64,000 bases of DNA from Dysgonomonas sp. UBA7710. Its GTDB lineage: Bacteria; Bacteroidota; Bacteroidia; Bacteroidales; Dysgonomonadaceae. Position 1 is the stretch's first letter; every line of letters begins with the position of its first letter. The notes under the pieces were generated by a model. It searched no databases. It saw only the letters and a program-made list of their open reading frames with translations, and had not been told where the DNA came from. A program made the translations under genes and the position numbers. The stretch is from NCBI RefSeq assembly GCF_002482385.1, contig NZ_DLFW01000018.1, positions 57,741 to 121,740 on the forward strand, in the 5' to 3' direction. This document shows, piece after piece, positions 33,827 through 42,818 of this stretch.

Positions 33827-35107
33827 TTACCAGGCGAATAGTGGATATTCTTTCATAATTGAATTTACTTTCTCACGAACAGCCTTTACTGTCTGCCCGT
33901 TTTCCGGATTTGAAAGAACAGTATCTATCATTTCCACGATCTCAGCCATCAGCGGTTCTTTTGCACCGCGTGTAGTGATGGCAGGTGTTCCGAAACGAAG
34001 CCCCGAAGTAAGGAAAGGACTACGGCTATCGAACGGAACCATATTCTTATTCGTTGTGATATCCGCTTCTACAAGCGCTTTTTCAGCCAGCTTACCGGTC
34101 AGCTCGGGGAATTTAGGACGAAGGTCTATTAGCATAGAGTGATTATCCGTACCACCCGATACTACCTTATAGCCTTTATCTATAAATGCCTGAGCCATAG
34201 CGGCAGCGTTTTTCTTCACCTGTGTCTGATATACTTTATATGAAGGGTCGAGTGCTTCTGCAAACGAAACGGCTTTAGCGGCAATAACGTGTTCCAGCGG
34301 GCCTCCCTGTATTCCCGGGAATACGGCAGAGTCCAGCAAAGCGGACATCATACGCACTTCGCCTTTAGGCGTTTTCTTACCCCATGGGTTTTCAAAATCT
34401 TTACCCAGCATGATTGCTCCCCCACGAGGCCCACGAAGAGTCTTGTGAGTGGTGGTAGTCACTATATGGGCATGAGGCAGCGGATTATTCAGTAATCCGG
34501 CGGCAACAAGCCCGGCAGGATGTGCCATATCTACCATAAAGATTGCGCCTACTTCATCAGCTATTTTACGGATTCGCGCATAATCCCAGTCGCGGGAATA
34601 AGCCGAAGCTCCGGCGATGATTACTTTCGGTTTTTCGGTACGCGCAACCTGCTCCATTTGTTCGTAGTCTACCTGTTCCGTATCCTGACGCACATTGTAT
34701 TCAAGGGCGTGGAACATCAGTCCGGAAAAGTTTACGGGTGAACCGTGCGAAAGGTGACCTCCATGTGACAGGTTCAGTCCCAGAAACTTATCTCCGGCCT
34801 GCATACAGGCAAGAAAAACAGCCGCATTGGCCTGCGCTCCCGAGTGAGGTTGTACATTCGCCCATTCCGCGCCGAATATTTCTTTTAAACGGTCGATGGC
34901 AAGTTGTTCACTAAGGTCTACAATTTCACATCCCCCATAATATCTTTTCCCCGGATAGCCTTCCGCATATTTGTTGGTAAGGCATGAACCCATAGCCTCC
35001 ATTACCTGTTGGCTGACAAAGTTTTCCGATGCGATCAGTTCGATTCCTTTCAGTTGTCGTTGATACTCTCTTTCGATAATATCAAAAATGGCTGTGTCTC
35101 TTTTCAT
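33827..35107 (-). CDS. glyA: Serine hydroxymethyltransferase
   Basis: The 426-residue PLP enzyme interconverts serine and glycine with tetrahydrofolate. The start MKRDTAIFDIIEREYQRQ is taken at ATG 35105-35107; a further ATG two codons upstream is possible. Visible are ELIASENFVSQQVMEAMGS, YAEGYPGKRYYGGCE, the PLP lysine in TTTTHKTLRGPRGG, and GTDNHSMLIDLR. Length matches bacterial GlyA. The promoter appears to lie inside the first repeat unit of copy D. Confidence 0.97.
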   Translation of the reverse strand: MKRDTAIFDIIEREYQRQLKGIELIASENFVSQQVMEAMGSCLTNKYAEGYPGKRYYGGCEIVDLSEQLAIDRLKEIFGAEWANVQPHSGAQANAAVFLACMQAGDKFLGLNLSHGGHLSHGSPVNFSGLMFHALEYNVRQDTEQVDYEQMEQVARTEKPKVIIAGASAYSRDWDYARIRKIADEVGAIFMVDMAHPAGLVAAGLLNNPLPHAHIVTTTTHKTLRGPRGGAIMLGKDFENPWGKKTPKGEVRMMSALLDSAVFPGIQGGPLEHVIAAKAVSFAEALDPSYKVYQTQVKKNAAAMAQAFIDKGYKVVSGGTDNHSMLIDLRPKFPELTGKLAEKALVEADITTNKNMVPFDSRSPFLTSGLRFGTPAITTRGAKEPLMAEIVEMIDTVLSNPENGQTVKAVREKVNSIMKEYPLFAW

Positions 35108-35228
35108 AAGCAAATGAAATTTTTATGAGGTGAAAAAATTAAGGTCGCAGACCTGTTTATATTTTTGTTAGCGCGGGAATAATTCCGAAATAATTCCCGT
35201 AATTATGGTTTATAGTTTTTTACGATCA

Positions 35229-35258
35229 CAAAGGTAACAAAGGTTACACAAAAAACAA
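35229..35258 (-). promoter_or_regulatory. Candidate glyA promoter inside a repeat unit
   Basis: On the minus strand the -33-like TTG (plus 35256-35258) is followed after 19 bases by TACCTTTG (plus 35229-35236), a full -7 consensus match. The -7 box is part of the GTTACCTTTGTTACC-type repeat unit. It lies about 120 bases before the glyA start. Confidence 0.5.
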
Positions 35259-35700
35259 TTAATAATTAATAATGAAAAATTAATAATCAGCTTTTATCAA
35301 TTAACAGAGACCAATGACTTATTACTTAAAACTCATTACTTGCTAAAAGGTAACAAAGGTAACACTTGATTCAGTTAACAGTCAACAGTTAGCAGTTAAC
35401 AACTTGTATCCCGTTTCTTATCTACCCGTAACTTGTAACTTTCTCAAAAGGTAACAAAGGTTACATTTTTTTCTCTATTTTCTATCTGCCAACTTTTACC
35501 CTCTCCCAAAGGGGTAGGGCTGTTAAGTTCTGATTTTTATAGCCTCTGTGTCATGTTGAACGGAGTGAAACATCTCGTTCCTCAGGGTCGGGATCTTTCG
35601 TTACACTCAGGATGACAGCAGAAAATAACGGAGCAAAGTAGAGAACTTAACAGCCTTGCCCCATAGGGAGGTTGGAGGGGACGATCAATACTTCAAAGAG
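35229..35700. repeat. Intergenic mosaic repeat, copy D, with MITE-like module
   Basis: No gene is visible in 35114-35736. GGTAACAAAGGT-type units lie at 35230, 35347 and 35448, reading leftward toward glyA, with a GTTAACAGTCAACAGTT string (35374-35400). A module at about 35500-35675 is bounded by inverted GGCTGTTAAGTTCT (35518-35531 with 35642-35655) and contains the TGTCATGTTGAACGGAGTGA...AGGATGACAGC phrase. It is the uninterrupted version of the module in copy B. Confidence 0.75.
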
Positions 35701-35736
35701 CTATACATAGATAAATTTCCTGTGAATAATCACATC

Positions 35737-38700
35737 CTAGTCCGTATCTTTCGACATAGCGCTGGGTGCAATACCAAAATGTTTGGTAAAACAACGGGTA
35801 AAATATTTCGGATCATTAAAGCCTACTTCATAAGCTATTTCCGAAATAGTTTTGTTGCCTTTACTTTTCAGAATCAATTCTCTGGCAATAGATAGCCGGA
35901 AATCACGGATAAAGTGGCTCGGGGGTTGCCCCGTAAGCATTTGCATCTTTTTATTGAGCAGGCTTTTACTTACCCCCATATCATTGACAAAGTCGCTCAC
36001 GTCATACTCTGTATTTGTATAATTCTCTTTTATGATTTCCATTGCTTTCTTGAGAAACTTTTCGTCGTTCGAGTCTTCTGTGATATTCAGTTCTTCCACA
36101 TTCATATACAGACTGAATTTACGTTGATATAGTTTGCGTATTTCCAGGATATTATTGATTCTTGTAAGTAGTAATTCTTCATCAAAAGGCTTGGTGAGAA
36201 ATTCGTCTGCACCCATTTTATAGCTGCCGATCCGGGTTTCGATTGACGTTTTTGCTGTTAACATCAGAAATGGAATATGGGAAGTAGATAAGTCGGACTT
36301 AACCTTCTGTGATAATTCGAGCCCGTCCATAACAGGCATCATGAGGTCGCTGATGATAAAATCTATAGATGTTGCTTTCAATATCTTTAATGCTTCCACC
36401 CCGTTTTCGGCTTCTACTACTTTATAATAATCGGATAATATGGAACTGATATATTTACGCATGTCCGTATTATCCTCTACAACAAGTATTGTCAATCGTT
36501 GCTCTTTTTGCTCTGTTGCAGGAGTATATTCCCTGTTGTCGGCTACGGGAGGGATATAATTTTCTGCGAATAACTGTTGCTCAGCAGCAGACGCGGGAAT
36601 GAGAGGCAATAGTATCCGGAACGATGCTCCCTTTGTATGGTTGTTCTTGGCTACAATGCTTCCTTCGAGCAAGTTGACAATGTTTTTGCACAGATAGAGC
36701 CCTATGCCTGTACCACTTTGTCCGTAAATGGGGTATTTGGTACGTGCATCCGACTGGTAAAAGCGGTTAAAAATACGGTTGAGGTCTTCATCCTTAATTC
36801 CTATACCCGAATCTCGTACACAGATATATAATTTATCTTCTCCGTTACTTCCTGTAATAGAACTTACATACAAGGTTGCATTGCCATTGTCAGGGGTAAA
36901 TTTGATGGAGTTGGCCAGCAGGTTGGTAACTAGTTTCCGTATGGCTTCTTCGTCAAACATTATACGGGGTTGTGGCATCCTGTACACTCTTCTTATTTTT
37001 ATGCCTCGCTCATTTGCAAACGATTCGAATGGTATCAGGAGTTCATCAAGGAAATTAATGAGATTCCCCGCAGTCGGATTTACACTCATGCTGTCCGATT
37101 CTACTTTCCTGAAGTCCATCAGTTGATTGACCAGCGAGAGGAGATGTTTCGAATTACGAGACACATATTGTAATTGTTCCACCACTTTAGGATTGGTACT
37201 CAACTTTAAAGCCCTTTCTATAGGTCCTATAATAAGAGTAATAGGTGTGCGGAATTCATGGGTGATATTCGTAAAGAAAGACATTCTGTCGGCCATGGCT
37301 TCTTGTACTTTTTTCGACATTCCTATCAATTGTTTCCGTTGATAAGAGATTTTCTCATTCTGGTCTACAAGGATGGTATTCTGTAATTTTAGTTCTACCG
37401 CCTGTTCTTCCAGCAGTTTTTTCTGCTTTTCGAGTGCATGTGTCCGTTCCTCTACCTTTATATGTAATATTTCGCGTTGTTTCTTTAATGAATTTATACG
37501 CCATTTATACAACTGGATACCCAGTACCAGCAGTAATATAATGCATAAGCTGATAAACCATACTGTTTTATAGAAAAACGGATGGACTTCTATTTCCAGT
37601 TCTGTTATGTTTTCAGACCAGTCCGAGGCTTTGGTCATGCACCTTACCTGAAGTTTGTAAGTGCCGGGGCTGAGATTTGTATAACTTACAAAGCGGCGGT
37701 TAGAAGGTACGTCTATCCATTTGTCGTCAAACCCTAAAAGCCTGTATGAATAGGCTACAGTCGACGGGTTATCATAATCGAGAGCCGAGAATTCTATCGA
37801 GAAAGATTTATCCTGTTCATGCAGGTCAAGCCTTTTTGCATAGCTGATATCCTCTCTTATGTAATTGCCGCTATTGTACCATACAGTCTGATTTAGTATT
37901 TGCAGTTTGGTAAATGTTACACTTCTCTGCTCTTTCGATGCATAACGGGAATTACCTTGTAGTTCGGTGAGCCCTGTCATACTCCCGAAATACAGGTTTT
38001 TGCTGACAGGTGATTTAAAAGAGGCATTCCAGTAAAACTGATGATTGGCAAGTCCGTCGTCTTTGGTATAGTTTACAAATCTTTCAGTCTGCGGATTGAA
38101 TGATGACATGCCCCGTCCCGTACTTATCCAGAGAAGCCCCTGTTCGTCTTCGAGTATTCCGAATACGGCATTGTTAACCAAACCTTGTACCATAGTATAT
38201 GTGCGGGTGACATATTTGCCGTTTATTTCTTCTATTTTGCATATTCCATATCCGTTACTGCCTACCCATATTGTATTGTCGTGTGTCTGAAAGATGCATG
38301 TAATATTTTTCAGAAACAGTTTGTTGACTTCCTGTTCATTCAGAGAAACAAACCGTGCTGCGAATTTTTTAGCCGGCTTATCATATGTGTTGAGGTCTAC
38401 TTGTATCAAACCTTCGGAGCAGCCCAGCCAGAGCCTGTTTTTTGTATCTATGGCACTGCCCAGTGTTCCCCATATATTTTGGTTCATATTGTCGGGTAAT
38501 GGACTTATGAGGTTGTTATTCTGTATGTCATACCAATAGATCGCCCTGTTGGTTCCTATCCACATTCCATTATTCACAGGGTCATATTTGAGGATTCCAA
38601 TAAAACTGGAATTGGGTGTTATATATTTATAGGATACGGTTGGGAGTTTGTTTTCATTCAGAATGCTTATTGCCCCGCCCCAGGTCCCTATCCATAAATT

Positions 38701-39966
38701 TCCCTCGTTATCCTCTTCCAGTACACTTACGGTATTATGACTGAGTAATCCCGGACCGGCCATATAGTGAGTAAAAGATGATTCCCCTTTTTTCATCAGG
38801 TTCAAACCTCCTTCCACGCTTCCTACCCATAAGTTGCCATTACGGGTTTCCAGAATCGCGTTGACAGGGTTAGGCGATATACTGCCCTTATCGGAATTGC
38901 TATGAATATAATTTTTTACGGCCAGTTTGCGTAAAGTCATTTTATTGATACCTCCCGATTCTGTTCCTATCCAGAGATTATCGCCATCAGCAAGCAGACA
39001 ATTTATAAAGTCACTGTTTAGTGATTCTGCGGTACTATTGTGAGTGATATGCTCGAATCCGTCAGTAACAGGATTATAAATGTTTAACCCCCTAAGCGTT
39101 CCTGCTATGATAGACCCGTTTACAATGTTTAGGTCTGTAACCATATTCTGAGAAATGGAATATTGGTTCAGAGCATTATGAAGGTAATGTGCCGGAGGCT
39201 GATTTATATCATTGTATCTGAACAGTCCGTCTTCTGTGGTCATCCATATTGTGTTATCCTTTTTCAGAATACTTGAGATAAAAAGATTGGGTGATATGCT
39301 GAAATGTGTGGAAACGAGTTGTAAATTCAGCTTTTCACTTTGGCCTTCCGTTATTTTATAGACAGCACCGTCGTTTCCGGCCCATATTTCATTGTCTATT
39401 TCACTGATGCAGGTAAATCTATAAGGAGAGCCTTTTTGCACGGTTGTGTATATGCGCTGTATATTTCCTTTGGCATCGAATTCCAGTTTGTACATGTTTT
39501 CCGTCGAAACCACCCATATACCACCTTTCCTGTCTTTAAATATTGTAATAGCCGGGGTATCTAATACAGTATCGAGTAAATTATCTTTGTGCGAAATAGT
39601 CGCCTTCTTCATGGTTTTGAGATCTATAATGTCTATACCATTATTGGATGTTGTCCATAATCGGTTGAAATTGTCTTCCACTACCTTCCGTATAAAATTA
39701 CTTTTAAGAAAGAGAGGAGAACTGTTTACATTGAAATTTATGAATTCGTAACCATCATATCGCGACAAGCCCCCTCCCTGAGTAGCCACCCAGATAAATC
39801 CGTGACTGTCCTTGAATATGTCATCTACAAAATTTACAGGAAGTCCTTCATCTATGCTGATGGTACTGAATATGTATTTTGATGATATATTATTTTGTCC
39901 GTTAGCTGTCGGTATGAATAATAAAAATAGAATGATACTGCTTATAATTATAAGTGTATTTTTCAT
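35737..39966 (-). CDS. Hybrid two-component system sensor/regulator HTCS2
   Basis: The 1409-residue protein has a signal peptide (MKNTLIIISSIILFLLFIPTANGQ) and a periplasmic two-propeller sensor of repeated WVATQGGGLSRYDGY-type blades (about 30-740). Y_Y_Y domain (about 745-815), one membrane helix (VWFISLCIILLLVLGIQLY) and a coiled-coil (EERTHALEKQKKLLEEQAVEL) follow. The kinase has THEFRTPITLI and RDSGIGIKDEDL, the receiver has DLMMPVMDGLEL and LTAKTS, and the C-terminus is an AraC-type helix-turn-helix. It is divergent from the GH43 at 40185 and is the likely activator of the arabinan locus; a 21-bp direct repeat lies between them. Confidence 0.93.
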   Translation of the reverse strand: MKNTLIIISSIILFLLFIPTANGQNNISSKYIFSTISIDEGLPVNFVDDIFKDSHGFIWVATQGGGLSRYDGYEFINFNVNSSPLFLKSNFIRKVVEDNFNRLWTTSNNGIDIIDLKTMKKATISHKDNLLDTVLDTPAITIFKDRKGGIWVVSTENMYKLEFDAKGNIQRIYTTVQKGSPYRFTCISEIDNEIWAGNDGAVYKITEGQSEKLNLQLVSTHFSISPNLFISSILKKDNTIWMTTEDGLFRYNDINQPPAHYLHNALNQYSISQNMVTDLNIVNGSIIAGTLRGLNIYNPVTDGFEHITHNSTAESLNSDFINCLLADGDNLWIGTESGGINKMTLRKLAVKNYIHSNSDKGSISPNPVNAILETRNGNLWVGSVEGGLNLMKKGESSFTHYMAGPGLLSHNTVSVLEEDNEGNLWIGTWGGAISILNENKLPTVSYKYITPNSSFIGILKYDPVNNGMWIGTNRAIYWYDIQNNNLISPLPDNMNQNIWGTLGSAIDTKNRLWLGCSEGLIQVDLNTYDKPAKKFAARFVSLNEQEVNKLFLKNITCIFQTHDNTIWVGSNGYGICKIEEINGKYVTRTYTMVQGLVNNAVFGILEDEQGLLWISTGRGMSSFNPQTERFVNYTKDDGLANHQFYWNASFKSPVSKNLYFGSMTGLTELQGNSRYASKEQRSVTFTKLQILNQTVWYNSGNYIREDISYAKRLDLHEQDKSFSIEFSALDYDNPSTVAYSYRLLGFDDKWIDVPSNRRFVSYTNLSPGTYKLQVRCMTKASDWSENITELEIEVHPFFYKTVWFISLCIILLLVLGIQLYKWRINSLKKQREILHIKVEERTHALEKQKKLLEEQAVELKLQNTILVDQNEKISYQRKQLIGMSKKVQEAMADRMSFFTNITHEFRTPITLIIGPIERALKLSTNPKVVEQLQYVSRNSKHLLSLVNQLMDFRKVESDSMSVNPTAGNLINFLDELLIPFESFANERGIKIRRVYRMPQPRIMFDEEAIRKLVTNLLANSIKFTPDNGNATLYVSSITGSNGEDKLYICVRDSGIGIKDEDLNRIFNRFYQSDARTKYPIYGQSGTGIGLYLCKNIVNLLEGSIVAKNNHTKGASFRILLPLIPASAAEQQLFAENYIPPVADNREYTPATEQKEQRLTILVVEDNTDMRKYISSILSDYYKVVEAENGVEALKILKATSIDFIISDLMMPVMDGLELSQKVKSDLSTSHIPFLMLTAKTSIETRIGSYKMGADEFLTKPFDEELLLTRINNILEIRKLYQRKFSLYMNVEELNITEDSNDEKFLKKAMEIIKENYTNTEYDVSDFVNDMGVSKSLLNKKMQMLTGQPPSHFIRDFRLSIARELILKSKGNKTISEIAYEVGFNDPKYFTRCFTKHFGIAPSAMSKDTD

Positions 39967-40010
39967 AATAACTGATTTTTGGTTGAGTAAAGTTAGTAAT
40001 AAAAATTAAA

Positions 40011-40029
40011 AAATGTATTTTTTACACTT
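40011..40029 (+). promoter_or_regulatory. AraR-like operator in the HTCS2/GH43 divergent region
   Basis: AAATGT-N7-ACACTT has a perfect right half and one mismatch on the left, with the same 7-base spacing as the third site of the two AraR modules. It could connect arabinose level to the arabinan locus or to HTCS2. Confidence 0.5.
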
Positions 40030-40037
40030 AAATACTG

Positions 40038-40069
40038 TTTTGTCCACCTTTAATATTTTTTTGTCCACC
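40038..40069 (+). promoter_or_regulatory. Direct repeat, candidate HTCS2 binding site
   Basis: TTTTGTCCACC occurs at 40038-40048 and again at 40059-40069, a 21-base shift (two helical turns) on one DNA face, as suits an AraC-type dimer. The second copy ends 21 bases before a TATATTTG -7 box that lacks a normal -33 box. Confidence 0.6.
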
Positions 40070-40090
40070 ATTCTTAGCTCTGCACATGTA

Positions 40091-40098
40091 TATATTTG
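40091..40098 (+). promoter_or_regulatory. Candidate -7 box of the GH43/arabinan operon
   Basis: TATATTTG is a full match to the -7 consensus, with no TTTG 19-21 bases upstream, as expected of an activated promoter. It lies 86 bases before the GH43 start. Confidence 0.55.
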
Positions 40099-40184
40099 TC
40101 AAAGAAATAAAGGCGAGTGATTAAAAGTTAACCTGATTCCAACCAGAGAATCTTTCTTCTTTGAGAAATAAAGTATTAAAAACC

Positions 40185-41156
40185 ATGAAAATATTAAAAC
40201 TTATCTTTCTTTTTTGCATTGTCGTGTCTAATATACATGGATCGGTACAGGACTCGATTTTCCGGATAACCGGCAATCCTGTTTTTACTCATAAATACAC
40301 AGCCGATCCTGCAGCGCTGGTACATAACGACAGACTATACATATATGCGGGCCACGACGAATGTCCCCCTCCCCATAATCATTATGAACTGAATGAGTGG
40401 CTTGTATTCTCGTCGGATGATATGGTAAACTGGACAGAACACGCAGTCCCGCTGCGGGCAAAAGATTTTGCATGGGCAAAAGGTGAAGCGTGGGCTTCAC
40501 AGGTTATCGGGCGCGACGGTAAATTTTATTGGTATGTAACCGTAGAGCATGGTACTATACCCGGCAAGTCTATAGGTGTGGCGGTCGCTGACAATCCGCT
40601 CGGGCCGTTTAAGGATGCCAGAGGTTCAGCGCTGATAACTAACGATATGACTACAGCCTACACCTCGATAGGATGGGACGATATAGACCCTACGGTATGG
40701 ATCGACGATGATGGCCAGGCATACTTGTTCTGGGGGAACACACAATGCTACTATGCAAAACTGAAGGAAAACATGATTGAACTGGATAGCCCGGTAATGA
40801 CTGTCGATTTGCCAAACTTTACAGAAGCGCCATGGATACACAAATACAACGGATGGTATTACCTGTCATACGCACAGTACTTTCCCGAAAAACTGGGATA
40901 TGCTATGAGCCGGAATATAAACGGACCTTGGGAGTATAAAGGCATACTGAATGAGATAGCAGGCAATTCCAATACCAATCATCAGGCAATAATCGAATTT
41001 AAAGGGCAGTGGTATTTCATATATCACAACGGGGCAATACCGACACAAGGAGGGAGTTTCCGCCGTTCGGTCTGTATCGATCGTCTGTATTATAATGAAG
41101 ATAATACTATAAAACGGATACAAATGACATCAGAAGGGGTTTTAGGCGTTAAATAA
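40185..41156 (+). CDS. GH43 arabinan-active glycosidase (arabinofuranosidase/exo-arabinanase type)
   Basis: The ATG at 40185 (MKILKLIFLFCIVVSNIHG) gives 323 residues with a signal peptide; the longer frame would start at a TTG. The three catalytic carboxylates are in place: general base Asp41 in YTADPAAL, the modulating Asp in DDIDPTVWID, and the acid Glu in FTEAPWIHK, plus the metal-site His in TNHQAI. The single-domain 320-residue size resembles periplasmic exo-acting GH43 arabinofuranosidases or xylosidases. First gene of the arabinan operon, directly divergent from HTCS2. The exact bond is not readable. Confidence 0.87.
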   Translation: MKILKLIFLFCIVVSNIHGSVQDSIFRITGNPVFTHKYTADPAALVHNDRLYIYAGHDECPPPHNHYELNEWLVFSSDDMVNWTEHAVPLRAKDFAWAKGEAWASQVIGRDGKFYWYVTVEHGTIPGKSIGVAVADNPLGPFKDARGSALITNDMTTAYTSIGWDDIDPTVWIDDDGQAYLFWGNTQCYYAKLKENMIELDSPVMTVDLPNFTEAPWIHKYNGWYYLSYAQYFPEKLGYAMSRNINGPWEYKGILNEIAGNSNTNHQAIIEFKGQWYFIYHNGAIPTQGGSFRRSVCIDRLYYNEDNTIKRIQMTSEGVLGVK

Positions 41157-41160
41157 GGTG

Positions 41161-41197
41161 GTGAGGATAAAGCCTGTATGGGCTTGTCCTCACTTTT
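41161..41197 (+). terminator. Hairpin between GH43 and GH51
   Basis: GTGAGGA (41161-41167) pairs with TCCTCAC (41187-41193), with inner AAGCC/GGCTT pairs, followed by TTTT. It may act as an attenuator that raises the first gene over the rest. Confidence 0.55.
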
Positions 41198-41247
41198 GGA
41201 TACCTCTCCTTTCTAAAAAACTAATAAATCACAACTTATAACTTATC

Positions 41248-42792
41248 ATGAAAAAAAATCTACTGTTTTATTTATCTCTTTTTGTTTGTATAACGGTATT
41301 CTCACAGCAAAAGGCGGAGATAGTCGTTAAAACGAATTCCGGAAAATACAAGATCGACAAACATATTTACGGTCATTTTTCTGAGCATCTCGGACGTTGT
41401 ATTTATGATGGGCTCTGGGTAGGTGAGGATTCTCATATACCTAATGTGAACGGTGTGCGCAAGGATATTATCGATGCGTTAAAACATATTAAAATACCAA
41501 ACCTTCGCTGGCCGGGAGGATGCTTTGCCGACGAGTATCACTGGATGGACGGAATAGGTGCAAGAGCAGACCGCCCTAAAATGGTGAATACTCACTGGGG
41601 TGGGATAGTAGAAGACAATAGTTTTGGTACGCACGAATTCCTTAATCTGTGTGAAGCACTGGGAACAGAACCATATATCTGTGGAAATATGGGAAGCGGC
41701 ACGGTAGAAGAAATGTCTAAATGGGTGGAGTATATCACTTTTGACGGGGAGAGCCCTATGTCGAACCTTCGTAAGAAGAACGGACGCGAGAAACCATGGA
41801 AAGTAACTCTGTGGGGCGTTGGTAATGAAAACTGGGGCTGCGGAGGAAATATGACTCCGGAAGGCTATGCCGAAAATTACCGCAGGTATGCTACTTATTG
41901 CCGCAACTACGGTGAAAACAGATTGTACAAAGTTGCCGGAGGCCCTAATGTAGACGATTACCGCTGGATGGAAGTGATGATGAAAAACATACCGCATCAC
42001 ATGATGTCGGGTGTATCGGTTCACAATTATACATTTACCTACAGATGGGAGGATAAAGGAAACGCGCTTGGCTTCAATGAAGATGAGTACTTCTCGTTAC
42101 TGGAGCATGGTATGCGTATGGACGAGATAGTGACAAAACATGCTGCCATAATGGATAAATACGATCCTGAGAAGAAAATAGCCATGATAGTAGACGAATG
42201 GGGTGCATGGTACAATGTGGAGCCGGGAACAAATCCGGGATTCCTGTATCAGCAAAATACCCTGCGCGACGCTTTACTGGCAGGAACTATTCTGAACATT
42301 TTTCACAAGCATGCCGACAGGGTGCGTATCGCTAATATTGCACAGTTGGTCAACGTGCTACAGGCCTTGTTCCTTACAGAAGGTGATAAAATGTTGCTGA
42401 CTCCTACTTACCATGTATTTGATATGTATAAAGTACATCAGGATGCAACCATGCTACCGCTCGATATTATAAGTCCTTCATACAGCCGTCTGGGTAAGGA
42501 AATCAATTCGGTATCGACTTCGGCATCGAAAGATAGCAACGGAAAAATACATGTATCAATTGTGAATATCGATCCTAACCAATCGGTGGATATAACATGT
42601 ACTATTAAAGACCTGAAAAACGGCCGTTTCGTTTCAGGTAATATAATTACTGCACCCAAAACAGATTCTCACAATACATTCGAAAAGCCAAACGAAGTAG
42701 AGTTGAAGGATTTCAAAGATGCAGCGGTGAAGAATGATGTATTAACGGTGAAGATTCCGGCTAAGTCAGTGGTAACAATAGAATTGAATTAA
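41248..42792 (+). CDS. GH51 alpha-L-arabinofuranosidase
   Basis: The 514-residue enzyme is of the compact GH51 type, with a signal peptide (MKKNLLFYLSLFVCITVFSQ). The core has IYGHFSEHLGRCIYDGLWVG, RWPGGCFADEYHW, the acid/base Glu in WGVGNENWGCGG and the nucleophile Glu in AMIVDEWGAWY, followed by a C-terminal beta domain. GH51 enzymes release terminal alpha-L-arabinofuranose from arabinan and arabinoxylan with retention. It lies 91 bases after the GH43, and the next GH43 starts 26 bases after it. Confidence 0.93.
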   Translation: MKKNLLFYLSLFVCITVFSQQKAEIVVKTNSGKYKIDKHIYGHFSEHLGRCIYDGLWVGEDSHIPNVNGVRKDIIDALKHIKIPNLRWPGGCFADEYHWMDGIGARADRPKMVNTHWGGIVEDNSFGTHEFLNLCEALGTEPYICGNMGSGTVEEMSKWVEYITFDGESPMSNLRKKNGREKPWKVTLWGVGNENWGCGGNMTPEGYAENYRRYATYCRNYGENRLYKVAGGPNVDDYRWMEVMMKNIPHHMMSGVSVHNYTFTYRWEDKGNALGFNEDEYFSLLEHGMRMDEIVTKHAAIMDKYDPEKKIAMIVDEWGAWYNVEPGTNPGFLYQQNTLRDALLAGTILNIFHKHADRVRIANIAQLVNVLQALFLTEGDKMLLTPTYHVFDMYKVHQDATMLPLDIISPSYSRLGKEINSVSTSASKDSNGKIHVSIVNIDPNQSVDITCTIKDLKNGRFVSGNIITAPKTDSHNTFEKPNEVELKDFKDAAVKNDVLTVKIPAKSVVTIELN

Positions 42793-42818
42793 CTCACAAA
42801 CTTGCGGTTAAATTAACT

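Noticed and set aside
35229..35700. Possible CRISPR array from the repeated GGTAACAAAGGTAAC units
   Set aside because: Unit spacing is irregular, units are short and degenerate, there are no uniform spacers and no cas genes are in the window.
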